64,000 nucleotides of DNA from Streptomyces typhae (lineage in GTDB: Bacteria; Actinomycetota; Actinomycetes; Streptomycetales; Streptomycetaceae): NCBI RefSeq assembly GCF_009755605.1, contig NZ_WPNZ01000028.1:1-64000 (forward strand), given 5' to 3'. The position numbers and the translations under genes were made by a program. The notes under the pieces are model-generated. The model made no database searches, was not told the origin of the DNA, and saw only the letters and a program-made list of their open reading frames with translations. This document shows positions 1 to 9,527 of the stretch, one piece after another (position 1 is the stretch's first letter; every line of letters begins with the position of its first letter).

Positions 1-392
1 ATCTCCCTGACCTTGTCGTCGAACTGCTTGATGTTCCCCGGATTCACCCGGACCGCCGCACACCCCGCCTCGATCGCCGCGAACACATACTTCGGCTGGA
101 AGTGAATATCCGCGATCACCGGAATCTGCGACTTCCGCGCGATCGTCGCCAACGCGTCCGCGTCGTCCTGCGTCGGACACGCCACCCGCACGATCTGACA
201 ACCCGACGCCGTCAACTCCGCGATCTGCTGCAACGTCGCCCCGATGTCCGACGTACGCGTCGTCGTCATCGACTGCACCGACACCGGCGCGTCCCCGCCT
301 ACGGCCACCGGCCCGACCTGGATCTTGCGGCTGATCCTGCGGTCGGCGAGCTTGGTCGGAACGGACGGGATTCCGAGAGAAACGGCAGTCAT
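1..392 (-). CDS. ispG: 4-hydroxy-3-methylbut-2-enyl diphosphate synthase, N-terminal part
   Basis: Penultimate enzyme of the MEP isoprenoid pathway; it reduces methylerythritol cyclodiphosphate to HMBPP using a [4Fe-4S] cluster. Only about 130 N-terminal residues are in the window; the cluster-binding cysteines lie beyond the left edge. Visible family blocks are VGGDAPVSVQSMTTT, TASGCQIVRVA and IPVIADIHF, belonging to the TIM-barrel half. ATG at 392 is chosen because the family alignment begins just after it and a GGGGATG stretch precedes it. It follows rseP and dxr on the same strand, so two MEP-pathway genes flank a membrane protease. The identification is firm. Confidence 0.95.
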   Translation of the reverse strand, partial: MTAVSLGIPSVPTKLADRRISRKIQVGPVAVGGDAPVSVQSMTTTRTSDIGATLQQIAELTASGCQIVRVACPTQDDADALATIARKSQIPVIADIHFQPKYVFAAIEAGCAAVRVNPGNIKQFDDKVRE

Positions 393-641
393 CTGGCGTG
401 CATCCCCAAGGTGTGGATCAAGGTCCGGATCGAGGTCCCGAGTCCGGCGGGCACCGGGCTCCACGGGTTCGCTGGTACGTCGCAGCTTCGCTGCCACATC
501 GCTCATTCGCGGGTTCGAGGTTACGACACCCGGACGGGCCGGAGCACATCCCGCCCCGATGTCCACCCGATGGCAGGCGTGCTCGCACACACTGCGGCGG
601 CCGGCCACACAGGGTGCCCGACCGCCGCAAACATCGCGCGT

Positions 642-1943
642 CTAGGAGATTCTCACCGGGTTAACCACATCCGCGATGAGCACCAGAATGGTGAAGCAGA
701 TGAAGATCCCCGCGACGACGTAGGCGACGGGCATCAGCTTCGCCACGTCGAAGGGGCCGGGGTCGGGGCGCCGGAACACCTTCGCCACGTTGCGGCGGAG
801 CGACTCCCACAGGGCCCCCGCGATGTGCCCGCCGTCCAGCGGCAGCAGCGGCAGCATGTTGAACAGGAACAGCGACAGGTTGAACCCGGCGAGCAGGAAC
901 AGCATCATCGCGATCTGGTTCTCCGGCGGGATGTCCAGGGTGAACACCTCGCCGCCGACGCGGGCCGCACCGACGACGCCCATCGGGGAGTCCTGCTTGC
1001 GGTCGCCGTCGCCGAAGGCCGCGTTCCACAGGTCGGGGACCTTGGAGGGCAGCGCGATGATGGACTCGACGCCGTTCTCCATCATGGTGCCCATGCGGTC
1101 CACGGACTGGCCGAAGGACTGCTGGACGATGCCGGAGGCCGGGGTGAAGCCGAGGAAGCCGGCGTAGACGTACTTGCCCTCGACGTAGCCGCCCTCGCCG
1201 TCGGTCTTGCTGACCTGGTTCTTGATCAGGTTCGCGTGCAGGTCGAGGCGCTCGCCCGCGCGCTCCACGGTGATCGTCGCGGGGCCGACCGTCTCGCGGA
1301 TCCTCGTCTGGAGCGCCGACCAGTCGCCGACGGGCTTGCCCTGGAAGGCGACGATCTTGTCGCCCGCCTTCAGGCCCGCCGCCTTGGCCGGGGCGGGCTT
1401 GTCGCCCTTCTCGCAGGTGCTGCGGTTCTGACCGGCCTCGATAACGCAGTCGGAGACCTTGCCGACCGACGTCGTCTGGGTGCTGATGCCGAAGGTCATC
1501 ATCACGCCGAGGAAGATCACGACGGCCAGGATCAGGTTCATGAACGGACCGGCGAACATCACGATCACGCGCTTCCAGGGCTTGCGCGTGTAGAAGAGGC
1601 GGCTCTCGTCACCCGGCTTGAGCTCCTCGAACGCCGCGGAGCGGGCGTCCTCGATCATGCCGCGCCAGGGTGAGGTGGAGCGTGCCTCTATCCGCCCGTC
1701 CGGGCCCGGCGGGAACATGCCGATCATGCGGATGTAGCCGCCGAGCGGGATGGCCTTGACGCCGTACTCGGTGTCGCCCCGCTTGCGCGAGAACAGGGTC
1801 GGCCCGAAGCCCACCATGTACTGCGGTACGCGGATGCCGAACATCTTCGCGGTCGACAGATGGCCGAGCTCGTGCCAGGCGATCGAGAAGAGCAGCCCGA
1901 CCACGAAGACGACTATGCCGAGGATCATCATCAGGGTCGTCAT
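642..1943 (-). CDS. rseP: RseP-type site-2 (RIP) zinc metalloprotease
   Basis: Intramembrane M50 protease that in its family cleaves membrane-bound anti-sigma factors or remnant signal peptides. In 433 residues it shows an N-terminal membrane helix with the zinc motif HELGH (His24, Glu25, His28). A PDZ domain lies at about 165-245, and the third zinc ligand is in LDGGH (Asp370), followed by hydrophobic C-terminal helices. ATG at 1943 overlaps the dxr stop by four bases (ATGA), so translation is coupled to dxr. The dxr-rseP-ispG order is typical of actinobacteria. The substrate in this organism cannot be told from the sequence. Confidence 0.93.
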   Translation of the reverse strand: MTTLMMILGIVVFVVGLLFSIAWHELGHLSTAKMFGIRVPQYMVGFGPTLFSRKRGDTEYGVKAIPLGGYIRMIGMFPPGPDGRIEARSTSPWRGMIEDARSAAFEELKPGDESRLFYTRKPWKRVIVMFAGPFMNLILAVVIFLGVMMTFGISTQTTSVGKVSDCVIEAGQNRSTCEKGDKPAPAKAAGLKAGDKIVAFQGKPVGDWSALQTRIRETVGPATITVERAGERLDLHANLIKNQVSKTDGEGGYVEGKYVYAGFLGFTPASGIVQQSFGQSVDRMGTMMENGVESIIALPSKVPDLWNAAFGDGDRKQDSPMGVVGAARVGGEVFTLDIPPENQIAMMLFLLAGFNLSLFLFNMLPLLPLDGGHIAGALWESLRRNVAKVFRRPDPGPFDVAKLMPVAYVVAGIFICFTILVLIADVVNPVRIS

Positions 1944-3229
1944 GCACGAGCCTCCGCGGTCGTCTGGTTCCCCGTCGTCACCGGCGGGGTGGTCGTGGCC
2001 GTCAGTTCACGGGCCCGGGCGCGCGCCCAGGTCTCCGCTTCGAGGACGTCCGCCACGGTCAGGGAGGTTCCCGCGCTCGGGGTGCCGTGTTCGGTGACGA
2101 CCCGGGTCACGGTCTCCATGATGCCGTTGAAGGGCAGCGCGCCCGCCAGGAAGGCGTCCACGCATTCCTCGTTGGCGGCATTGAACACCGCCGGAGCCGT
2201 GCCCGCGAGCTCCCCGACGTGCCGGGCGAGCCCGACCGACGGGAACGCTTCCTGGTCGAGCGGGAAGAACTCCCAGGTCGAGGCCTTGGTCCAGTCGAAC
2301 GCGGGAGCCGCGTCCGGCACCCGCTCGGGCCAGCCGATGCCGATGGCGATGGGGCCGCGCATGTCCGGCGGGGTGGCCTGGGCCAGCGTGGAGCCGTCGG
2401 TGAACTCGACCATGGAGTGCACGTACGACTGCGGGTGCACGACGACCTCGATGCGGTCGAAGGGGATGTCGTAGAGGAGGTGGGCCTCGATGACCTCCAG
2501 GCCCTTGTTGACGAGCGTCGCGGAGTTGACCGTGATGACCGGTCCCATCGCCCAGGTGGGGTGCGCGAGCGCGTCCTTCGGGGTGACCCCGGCCAGGTCG
2601 GCCTTGGTGCGGCCGCGGAAGGGGCCGCCGGAGGCGGTGACGACGAGCTTGCGCACGTCCGCGCGCGTGCCCGCGGCGAGCGCCTGGAAGAGCGCGGCGT
2701 GCTCGGAGTCCACCGGGATGATCTGGCCGGGCTTGGCCAGGGCCTTGACCAGCGGGCCGCCGACGATCAGCGACTCCTTGTTGGCGAGGGCGAGGGTGCG
2801 CCCGGCCTCCAGGGCGGCGAGCGTGGGGGCGAGACCGATGGAGCCGGTGATGCCGTTGAGCACCGTGTGGCAGGGCGAGGCGGCCAGTTGGGTGGCCGCG
2901 TCCGGTCCGGCGAGAATCTCGGGCAGCGGCTCCCCGGCGCCGTACTCCTGCCGCAGCGCCTCCCGCAGCGCGGGCACCGCGTCCTCGCGGGCCACCGCGA
3001 CGGTCCGCACCCGCAACCGCCGGGCCTGCTCGGCGAGCAGCGCCACCCGGCCGCCCGCCGCGGACAGGCCCGTGACGCGGAAACGGCCGGGGTTGCGCAG
3101 CACGAGGTCGACGGCCTGCGTGCCGATCGAACCCGTCGAGCCGAGGACGACGATGTCCCGCGCGGCGTCGGTCCCGACTGGGTCGAAGACGAGATGCGGA
3201 TCGGCGAGGGGTACGGGGCTTTCGCTCAT
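1940..3229 (-). CDS. dxr: 1-deoxy-D-xylulose-5-phosphate reductoisomerase
   Basis: First committed enzyme of the MEP pathway: converts DXP to methylerythritol phosphate with NADPH and a divalent metal. The 429-residue protein has the NADPH-binding Rossmann motif GSTGSIGTQ near residue 31 and the central substrate/metal region with VDSEHAALFQ, followed by TASGGPFRG and WAMGPVITVNSAT. It is slightly longer than E. coli Dxr because of an N-terminal extension of about 25 residues, usual in Streptomyces. First gene of the dxr-rseP-ispG group; the 239-base gap upstream should hold the promoter. Confidence 0.97.
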   Translation of the reverse strand: MSESPVPLADPHLVFDPVGTDAARDIVVLGSTGSIGTQAVDLVLRNPGRFRVTGLSAAGGRVALLAEQARRLRVRTVAVAREDAVPALREALRQEYGAGEPLPEILAGPDAATQLAASPCHTVLNGITGSIGLAPTLAALEAGRTLALANKESLIVGGPLVKALAKPGQIIPVDSEHAALFQALAAGTRADVRKLVVTASGGPFRGRTKADLAGVTPKDALAHPTWAMGPVITVNSATLVNKGLEVIEAHLLYDIPFDRIEVVVHPQSYVHSMVEFTDGSTLAQATPPDMRGPIAIGIGWPERVPDAAPAFDWTKASTWEFFPLDQEAFPSVGLARHVGELAGTAPAVFNAANEECVDAFLAGALPFNGIMETVTRVVTEHGTPSAGTSLTVADVLEAETWARARARELTATTTPPVTTGNQTTAEARA

Positions 3230-3314
3230 GCCCCCATTGTGGCCGGAGCGGGGCCCGCATCCGACAGCGCCTCTCGGCTTCGCCGGGGCGCTTCACCGGG
3301 TCGCTCCGCCGACT

Positions 3315-3365
3315 CGCTCCGCCGGGTCCTCGCGGGGCGCTCCGCCGGGTCCTCGCGGGGCGCCC
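3315..3365. repeat. Short direct repeat upstream of dxr
   Basis: The unit CGCTCCGCCGGGTCCTCGCG occurs twice back to back, preceded by a degenerate third copy beginning CGCTCCGCCGACT. It lies between the dxr start and the acyl-CoA dehydrogenase stop. No function is evident. Confidence 0.7.
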
Positions 3366-3431
3366 CTGGCCCGCCCCCTCCCGAACCAGGGGGCTGCGCC
3401 CCCAGGAACCCCCCGTCGGCGCTTCGCGCCT

Positions 3432-3454
3432 CGTCCTCAAACGCCGGACGGGCT
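3432..3454. repeat. Dispersed Streptomyces-type intergenic repeat, single copy
   Basis: This 23-base sequence (CGTCCTCAA then ACGCCGGACGGGCT) matches, in reverse complement, the right arm of the inverted pair at 7252-7325. A CAGGGGGCTGCGCCCCC hairpin sits about 40 bases to its left. It lies just downstream of the acyl-CoA dehydrogenase stop, as expected for an element associated with transcript ends. Confidence 0.75.
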
Positions 3455-3468
3455 GAGATGTGCCGGTC

Positions 3469-5439
3469 TCAGCGGATCGGGCGGTGCACGTTCTCCCCCC
3501 GCGCGGGTCCCGGGGTCGCGTCCGCGATCCAGGGGCCGTCCCCGCTGGGGTCGACGACGCCCTGTTCCAGCCAGGTGTAGGTGCCCGCGAGGACACCCTT
3601 GACGACCTTGTGGTCCAGGTCGTCGGTGTTGGTCCACAGCCGGCCGAAGAGTTCCTCGACGCGGATGCGGGACTGCCGGCAGAAGGCGTCGGCGAGCTGG
3701 TACGCCTCGCGGCCGTGCTCCTCGGTGGTGCGCAGGAGTTCGGCGCGTACGCAGGCCGCGCTCATCGCGAACAGCTCCGCGCCGATGTCGACGATCCGGC
3801 CGAGGAAGCCCTGCTTGGTCTCCATGCGGCCCTGCCAGCGCGACATCGCGTAGAACGTGGAGCGGGCCAGCTTGCGGGCCGTGCGTTCGACGTAGCGCAG
3901 ATGGCCCGACAGGTCCGGGTGGCCCGCCGGGTGGAAGTCGGCGTAGCTGCGCGGGAGTTGCCCCGGGCCCGCGACCAGCTTGGGCAGCCAGCGGGCGTAG
4001 AAGGCACCCGCGGCGGCCCCGGCCCGCGCCTTGTCGGACAGGGACTTCTCCGGGTCGATCAGATCCCCCGCGACCTTCAGATGGGCGTCGACGGCCTCGC
4101 GGGCGATCAGCAGGTGCATGATCTCCGTCGAGCCCTCGAAGATGCGGTTGATGCGCAGGTCGCGCAGGATCTGCTCGGCGGGCACGGCGCGCTCGCCGCG
4201 GGCGGCCAGGGACTCGGCGGTCTCGAAGCCGCGGCCGCCGCGGATCTGTACGAGCTCGTCGGCCATCAGCCAGGCCATCTCGGAGCCGTAGAGCTTGGCG
4301 AGTGCGGCCTCGATGCGGATGTCGTTGCGGTCCTCGTCGGCCATCTGCGAGGACAGGTCGAGTACGGCCTCCAGGGCGAAGGTGGTCGCGGCGATGAAGG
4401 AGATCTTCGAGCCGACCGCCTCGTGCAGGGCGACGGGCTTGCCCCACTGCTCACGGGCGCCCGACCACTCCCGGGCGATCTTCAGACACCACTTGCCCGC
4501 GCCGACGCACATCGCGGGCAGCGAGAGGCGGCCGGTGTTCAGGGTGGTGAGCGCGATCTTCAGGCCCGCGCCCTCGGGGCCGATGCGGTGGGCGGCGGGG
4601 ACGCGCACGCCGTGGAAGCGGGTGACGCCGTTCTCCAGGCCGCGCAGGCCCATGAAGGCGTTGCGGTTCTCCACCGTGACGCCCTCGGACGCGGCCTCGA
4701 CGACGAAGGCCGTGATGCCGCCCTTGTGCCCCTCGGACTTCGGCACCCGGGCCATCACCACCAGCAGGTCGGCGACGACGCCGTTGGTGGTCCACAGCTT
4801 CACGCCGTCGAGGACGTACTCGTCGCCGTCCGGCACGGCGGTGGTCGCGAGGCGGGCCGGGTCGGAGCCCACGTCCGGCTCGGTGAGCAGGAACGCCGAG
4901 ATGTCCGTGCGGGCGCAGCGGGGCAGGAACGCGTCCCGCTGCTCCTGGGTGCCGAACAGCTTCAGGGGCTGCGGTACGCCGATCGACTGGTGCGCCGAGA
5001 GGAGGGCGCCGACGGCGGGGTTGGCGGAGCCGACGAGGGCGAGCGCCTTGTTGTAGTACACCTGCGTGAGGCCGAGCCCGCCGTACTTGGTGTCGATCTT
5101 CATGCCGAGCGCGCCGAGTTCCTTGAGGCCGGTGACGACCTCGTCGGGGATCAGGGCGTCGCGTTCGATACGCGCCGAGTCGATCTTCGTCTCGCAGAAG
5201 TCGCGCAGTTTGGCGAGGAACTCCTCGCCGCGCTGGGCGGCCTCGTCGGAGGGCATCGGGTGCGGGTGGATCAGGTCCAGGCGGAAGCGTCCGAGGAACA
5301 GTTCCTTGGCGAAGCTCGGCTTGCGCCAGTCCTGCTCGCGGGCGGCCTCGGCGACCTGCCGGGCCTCGTGCTCGGAAACCTTGGGCCGTGCGGAGTGTGG
5401 TGCGGACAAGAGACTCACCTCGCCGCGAGTCGGGATCAT
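3469..5439 (-). CDS. Acyl-CoA dehydrogenase, long (VLCAD-like) form
   Basis: FAD enzyme of fatty-acid beta-oxidation; oxidises acyl-CoA to trans-2-enoyl-CoA. At 656 residues it is much longer than ordinary 380-residue enzymes. The usual N-terminal, middle (FLLTEPDVGSDPARL, WTTNGVVADLLVV) and C-terminal helical domains are followed by about 200 extra residues, as in the very-long-chain/ACAD9-like class. RINRIFEGSTEI is the C-terminal catalytic-region motif containing the expected Glu. ATG at 5439 gives full length; GTG at 5418 is a possible alternative, since neither has a strong ribosome site. It is a single-gene unit. Substrate chain length is inferred from protein length only. Confidence 0.88.
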   Translation of the reverse strand: MIPTRGEVSLLSAPHSARPKVSEHEARQVAEAAREQDWRKPSFAKELFLGRFRLDLIHPHPMPSDEAAQRGEEFLAKLRDFCETKIDSARIERDALIPDEVVTGLKELGALGMKIDTKYGGLGLTQVYYNKALALVGSANPAVGALLSAHQSIGVPQPLKLFGTQEQRDAFLPRCARTDISAFLLTEPDVGSDPARLATTAVPDGDEYVLDGVKLWTTNGVVADLLVVMARVPKSEGHKGGITAFVVEAASEGVTVENRNAFMGLRGLENGVTRFHGVRVPAAHRIGPEGAGLKIALTTLNTGRLSLPAMCVGAGKWCLKIAREWSGAREQWGKPVALHEAVGSKISFIAATTFALEAVLDLSSQMADEDRNDIRIEAALAKLYGSEMAWLMADELVQIRGGRGFETAESLAARGERAVPAEQILRDLRINRIFEGSTEIMHLLIAREAVDAHLKVAGDLIDPEKSLSDKARAGAAAGAFYARWLPKLVAGPGQLPRSYADFHPAGHPDLSGHLRYVERTARKLARSTFYAMSRWQGRMETKQGFLGRIVDIGAELFAMSAACVRAELLRTTEEHGREAYQLADAFCRQSRIRVEELFGRLWTNTDDLDHKVVKGVLAGTYTWLEQGVVDPSGDGPWIADATPGPARGENVHRPIR

Positions 5440-5540
5440 GGGCCGTTCGGCTGCTCACCGGTCTGGTTACTCACCGGTGCTACTGGATCGTTGGTACCCG
5501 ATTCCGGGCATGGTCACCAGCCCTCGTACGGCGAATGCGC

Positions 5541-5583
5541 GAGAACGGCCGGAGCCCCCGCACAGCGGGCTCCGGCCGTTCTC
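5541..5583. terminator. Perfect 17-bp hairpin, terminator of the aldehyde dehydrogenase gene
   Basis: Arms GAGAACGGCCGGAGCCC (5541-5557) and its exact complement (5567-5583) enclose a 9-base loop. It lies 39 bases downstream of the aldehyde dehydrogenase stop in the direction of transcription. There is no U-run, which is common for Streptomyces terminators. Confidence 0.85.
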
Positions 5584-5621
5584 CGTGGGACGCGGGAGGT
5601 CGCCCGCGTGACCGCGCGGGG

Positions 5622-7067
5622 TTACAGGTCGATCCCCGTGAGCACCATGACGCGCTCGTACGTGTAATCGTCCATGGCGGAGCGCACGCCCTCACGGCCC
5701 ACACCGGACTGCTTCACACCGCCGTACGGCATCTGGTCGGCGCGGTAGGAGGGCGCGTCGCCGATGACGACACCGCCGACCTCCAGGGCGCGGTGGGCCC
5801 GGAAGGCGGCCTGGAGGTCGTGGGTGAACACGCCCGCCTGGAGGCCGTACTTGGAGTCGTTGACGGCGTCGTACGCGGCCTGCTCGCTGTCGACCTTCGT
5901 CACCGTCATGACCGGGCCGAAGACCTCCTCGCGGGCGAGGGTGGTGCCCGCGGGCACGTCGGTGAGGACGGTCGGCGCGTAGGTGGCGCCGTCGCGCTTG
6001 CCGCCCGTCAGGAGGCGGGCGCCCGCCTCGACGGCCTCGTCGACCCAGGACTCCACCCGCTTGGCGGCGTCCTCGCTGACGAGCGGGCCGACGTCGGTCC
6101 TCGGGTCGCTGGGGTCGCCGGTGACCTGGGCCCCCACCGCCTCGACGATCTTCGGCAGCAGCCGGTCGTACACGGTGGCGTCGGCGATGACCCGCTGCAC
6201 GGAGATGCAGGACTGGCCGGCCTGGTAGTTGGAGAAGGTCGCGACGCGGGCGGCGACCCAGTCCAGGTCGGCCTCGGCGGAGAAGTCGCCGAGGACGACG
6301 GCGGCGCCGTTGCCGCCGAGCTCCAGGGTGCAGTGCTTGCGCGGCACCGAGTCCATGATCGCGTAACCGACCTTCTCGGAGCCGGTGAAGGAGACGACCG
6401 GAAGCCGCTCGTCCTGCACGAGGGCGGGCATCTTGTCGTTCGCGACCGGAAGCACCGACCAGGAGCCCGCGGGCAGCTCGGTCTCGGCGAGCAGCTCACC
6501 GATCAGCAGGCCCGACAGGGGGGTCGCCGGGGCCGGCTTGAGGATGATCGGGGTGCCGACCGCGAGGGCCGGGGCGACCTTGTGGGCGCACAGGTTCAGC
6601 GGGAAGTTGAACGGCGCGATGCCGAGCACGACGCCCTTGGGGAAGCGGCGCGTGAAGGCGAGCCGACCCTGGCCGCCCGCGTCGGTGTCCAGGCGCTGGG
6701 CCTCACCGCCGTTGAAGCGGCGGGCCTCCTCGGCGGCGAACCGGAACACCGAGACGGCGCGGCCGACCTCGCCGCGCGCCCACTTGACCGGCTTGCCGTT
6801 CTCGGCGGAGATGAGCTGCGCGATCTCCTCCGTGCGCTCGGCCAGCCTCCGGCTCACGTGGTCGAGGGCGGCGGCGCGTACGTGCGCCGGGGTGGCCGCG
6901 AACTCGTCGCGCACCGCGTGGGCGGCGGCGACGGCCTCCTCCACCTGGGCGTCGGTGGGCACGGCGGCCTTGGCGACGAGGCGTCCGTCCCAGGGCGAGG
7001 TGACGTCGAGCGTGGTCTCACCGGTGGTCTGGCGACCGGCGAGCCAGAAGGCGTGGATGGAAGTCAT
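5622..7067 (-). CDS. Aldehyde dehydrogenase (candidate succinate-semialdehyde dehydrogenase)
   Basis: NAD(P)-dependent aldehyde dehydrogenase of 481 residues. It has the cofactor region PFNFPLNLC, the general base in LELGGNG (Glu249) and the nucleophile in GQSC (Cys287). It lies in the same window as gabT and two polyamine-type aldehyde dehydrogenases. That makes oxidation of succinate semialdehyde, the last step of GABA breakdown, an attractive role, but the substrate cannot be read from sequence and a lactaldehyde- or benzaldehyde-like enzyme is possible. A strong hairpin follows the gene. The next gene upstream is a PucR regulator on the same strand, 371 bases away. Confidence 0.85.
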   Translation of the reverse strand: MTSIHAFWLAGRQTTGETTLDVTSPWDGRLVAKAAVPTDAQVEEAVAAAHAVRDEFAATPAHVRAAALDHVSRRLAERTEEIAQLISAENGKPVKWARGEVGRAVSVFRFAAEEARRFNGGEAQRLDTDAGGQGRLAFTRRFPKGVVLGIAPFNFPLNLCAHKVAPALAVGTPIILKPAPATPLSGLLIGELLAETELPAGSWSVLPVANDKMPALVQDERLPVVSFTGSEKVGYAIMDSVPRKHCTLELGGNGAAVVLGDFSAEADLDWVAARVATFSNYQAGQSCISVQRVIADATVYDRLLPKIVEAVGAQVTGDPSDPRTDVGPLVSEDAAKRVESWVDEAVEAGARLLTGGKRDGATYAPTVLTDVPAGTTLAREEVFGPVMTVTKVDSEQAAYDAVNDSKYGLQAGVFTHDLQAAFRAHRALEVGGVVIGDAPSYRADQMPYGGVKQSGVGREGVRSAMDDYTYERVMVLTGIDL

Positions 7068-7438
7068 GTCGTTCCCGGCCCTTCCGCGGAGGTTCGTTCT
7101 TCTTCGGGGGGTACGGGGTCCACCGTAGGGGTGGAGGTTTCGGCGTTGGCTTGTCCGACTCGGCGTAGTCGCCTGCCCCGGCGCGCCGGAATGTCAGGGG
7201 CCCCGGACGTCTGGGGCTGCGCCCCTCTCCCCCTTTCGCCGCTCCGCGGCTCGTCCTCAATCGCCGGACGGGCTGAGAACTTCGCCGGTGCGGCAGCGTT
7301 TAAGCCCGTCCGGCGTTTGAGGACGAGGCGCGGAGCGCCGACAAGAGCGGGGGTCCAGGGGGCGCAGCGCCCCTGGTTACGGGAAAGGGGCGGGACTGGG
7401 GCGCCCCGCGAAGGTACCCACCGGCACCGGCACCAAGA
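7068..7438. other. Gene-free interval with a large inverted repeat
   Basis: No credible gene. The left end is the upstream region of the aldehyde dehydrogenase gene. The remainder is dominated by two opposed copies of a dispersed intergenic element (about 7211-7281 and 7303-7373). Each copy carries a GCGCCCCT-type outer block and the 23-base CGTCCTCAA...GGACGGGCT block. Confidence 0.7.
7252..7325. repeat. Inverted pair of 23-bp dispersed repeats
   Basis: Left arm 7252-7274 and right arm 7303-7325 are complementary with one mismatch and a 28-base spacer. The transcript would form a long hairpin between the PucR gene and the aldehyde dehydrogenase gene, and could act as a terminator. The same sequence occurs singly at 3432-3454. 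Confidence 0.85.
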
Positions 7439-9043
7439 TCACTCCCCGGTCGACGCCGTCGCCTTCAACGACAGCCACAGTTCCATCCGGACGTCGGGAT
7501 CGTCGAGGGAGCGGCCGAGGATCTCCTCGACGCGGCGCATCCGGTAGCGCAGGGTGTGCCGGTGCACCCCGAGGTCCGCGGCAGCGGCGTCCCACTGCCC
7601 GTGCCGGGACAGCCACGCCCGCAACGAGGCGACGAGGTCGCCGCGGCCCGTGGCGTCGTGCTCCCGCAGGGCCCGCAGCAACCCGTCCGCGAACGCCCGC
7701 ACCGCATCGTCCGCGAGTAGCGGAAGCACCGACCCCGCGGCCAGCTCCTCGTGCTCCACGAGACACCGCCCGCGCCGCCGCGCGACGGACAGCGCCTGCT
7801 CGGCCTGCTTGTAGGCGGGGGCGGCGGCGATGGGCCCGGCGGGCGCGGAGAGCCCCATGAGCGGACCGGGCTCCTCGGTGGGCTCCCGCCCCTCGGCCCG
7901 CTCCGCGTCCACCGTCGCGGCGTACTCCACGGCGGCGGCCTGCGCCGCCCCGCCGTCCGCGACGAGCAGCACGAGCCGCTCGCCGTAGGGCACCACGAGC
8001 AGCGCCTCGCCGAAGCGCGCCGCGGCCGCCTCGACGGCGTCGACGAGCCCCGCGCACCAGCCGCACTCGGCGGCCCCGGCCGCGTCGCCCGCCGCGTCCT
8101 GCGTCCCCGCGGCCTCCGCGACGACGAGCCGGAAGGGGGCGTCGAGCAGCCCGCCGTACAGGTCACCGGCGACGGCGCGCGCGTGGTCCGGCTCCCCGGC
8201 GAGGAGCATGCGCAGGACCGCGGCGCCGATCCTCGCCTCCGCGGCCTGGAGCGCGCGGGACCGCTCGGTGGTGAGGGTGAGCAGGGCGATCGCGGAGTGC
8301 ACCGCGTACCGCTCGGCGGTGCCGAGGGTGGAGGCGGTCCCGACGGCGAGCGCGGCGCGGGGCCGCCGGCCGGTGCCGAGCGTGTGCAGTTCGACCCGGT
8401 CGTCCGCGCCGGCGACGACGAGGCTGGCCGGGGCGGGGCGCTCGCGCAGGCGCTCGACGTCGGCGGTGAGCCGGGCGGCGCGGCGGGCGGCCCACTCGGG
8501 CGCGGTGGCGACGACGGCTCCGGAGGCGTCGTACAGGGCGGCCCAGCCGTCGACCTGTCCGGCGAGCGCGCCGAGCAGCCCCTGGGCGCCGTCGCCGAGC
8601 GCCTGCTTGGTCAGCTCGCGCTGGGCGGCGAAGCCCGCGGTCACCGCGCGGTACTGGTCGGCGGCGATGGCCGCGGACACGGCCTTGCTGATGGCGAGGA
8701 AGGGGGTGCGGCGCGGCACCTCGATGAGCGGCAGGCCCTCCGCCGCCGCGGCCCCGACCAGGGCGTCGGGGATGTCCGGGTAGTTCACGCCGACGGCGAA
8801 GCCGAGCCCCACGACGCCCGCGCCCACGAGCCGCTTCACGTAGCGCGCCATCGTCTCCGGGTCCTCGGCGTCCAGTTTCAGCGCGGTGATCAGGAGCAGT
8901 TCGCCGCCCTCCATGTAGGGCACGGGGTCGGCGAGCTCGCTGACGTGCGCCCAGCGCACGGGGACGTCCAGGCGGTCCTCGCCCGCGCGCACGGTCAGCT
9001 TGAGCGCGGAATGGTGGACGAGCGAGGCGAGCGTGGGGGGCAT
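7439..9043 (-). CDS. PucR-family transcriptional regulator
   Basis: 534 residues. The N-terminal PucR domain (about 1-130) begins MPPTLASLVHHSALKL and contains YMEGGELLLITALKL. The middle is a GGDEF-like/GAF-like sensory region. The C-terminus has the PucR helix-turn-helix: DLGVHRHTLRYRM followed by RRVEEILGRSLDDP. Such proteins usually activate nitrogen-compound catabolism (purines, GABA, proline). It sits between the aldehyde dehydrogenase gene and the gabT region, so control of GABA genes is a reasonable inference. ATG at 9043 follows GAAGG at good spacing. Confidence 0.9.
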   Translation of the reverse strand: MPPTLASLVHHSALKLTVRAGEDRLDVPVRWAHVSELADPVPYMEGGELLLITALKLDAEDPETMARYVKRLVGAGVVGLGFAVGVNYPDIPDALVGAAAAEGLPLIEVPRRTPFLAISKAVSAAIAADQYRAVTAGFAAQRELTKQALGDGAQGLLGALAGQVDGWAALYDASGAVVATAPEWAARRAARLTADVERLRERPAPASLVVAGADDRVELHTLGTGRRPRAALAVGTASTLGTAERYAVHSAIALLTLTTERSRALQAAEARIGAAVLRMLLAGEPDHARAVAGDLYGGLLDAPFRLVVAEAAGTQDAAGDAAGAAECGWCAGLVDAVEAAAARFGEALLVVPYGERLVLLVADGGAAQAAAVEYAATVDAERAEGREPTEEPGPLMGLSAPAGPIAAAPAYKQAEQALSVARRRGRCLVEHEELAAGSVLPLLADDAVRAFADGLLRALREHDATGRGDLVASLRAWLSRHGQWDAAAADLGVHRHTLRYRMRRVEEILGRSLDDPDVRMELWLSLKATASTGE

Positions 9044-9527
9044 GGGACCTTCAGGGCGTACGGCGGCGGGGCCGGTCGGCTGGGGGACCTCGGGCGGGAG
9101 CCGGGGCGGGTGCGGTGTGGGCCGCGGGTGCGGGTGGGTTCCGGTGGTGTCCGGTGGTGTCCGGTGGGTTCCGGTGATTACGGAGCGGGCTCGGGGTGGG
9201 TTGCGAGTGCGGGACGGGCTGTGGGTGCGGCGCGGCCTGCGGGGGCTCGGGGCGGGCTGTGGGTGTGGCGTGGGGGCGGGACGAGCTGAGGGTGCTGCGG
9301 GCGTGGCCGGCGGGGCGCCCGGCGGTCCGGTTGCGGCCGGCGGCGCCCGCCTCGTTGATCTTTTGGCCGTCGCGTATGACGGCTACGGTCGATTCTGCCT
9401 CACCGTACGGTCGCCTCGGGCGGCTTGAGGGGTACGTACGGCAGCCTTTTCCCTACGCCGCGAACGCGCGGGCGCACCGCACGCGCGGCGCACGCCCCCT
9501 CATGGCCCCCCCGGGGCGGACCGGCCC
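9044..9527. other. Gene-free interval upstream of the PucR regulator
   Basis: No gene seen on either strand. The left part is extremely G-rich. It contains a short tandem array at 9137-9176, built on TCCGGTGG(T)G in four copies, and further G/GT-rich degenerate repeats to about 9300. The right part (9360-9450) is less biased, with repeated TACGGTCG motifs; the PucR promoter may lie within this interval. Confidence 0.6.
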
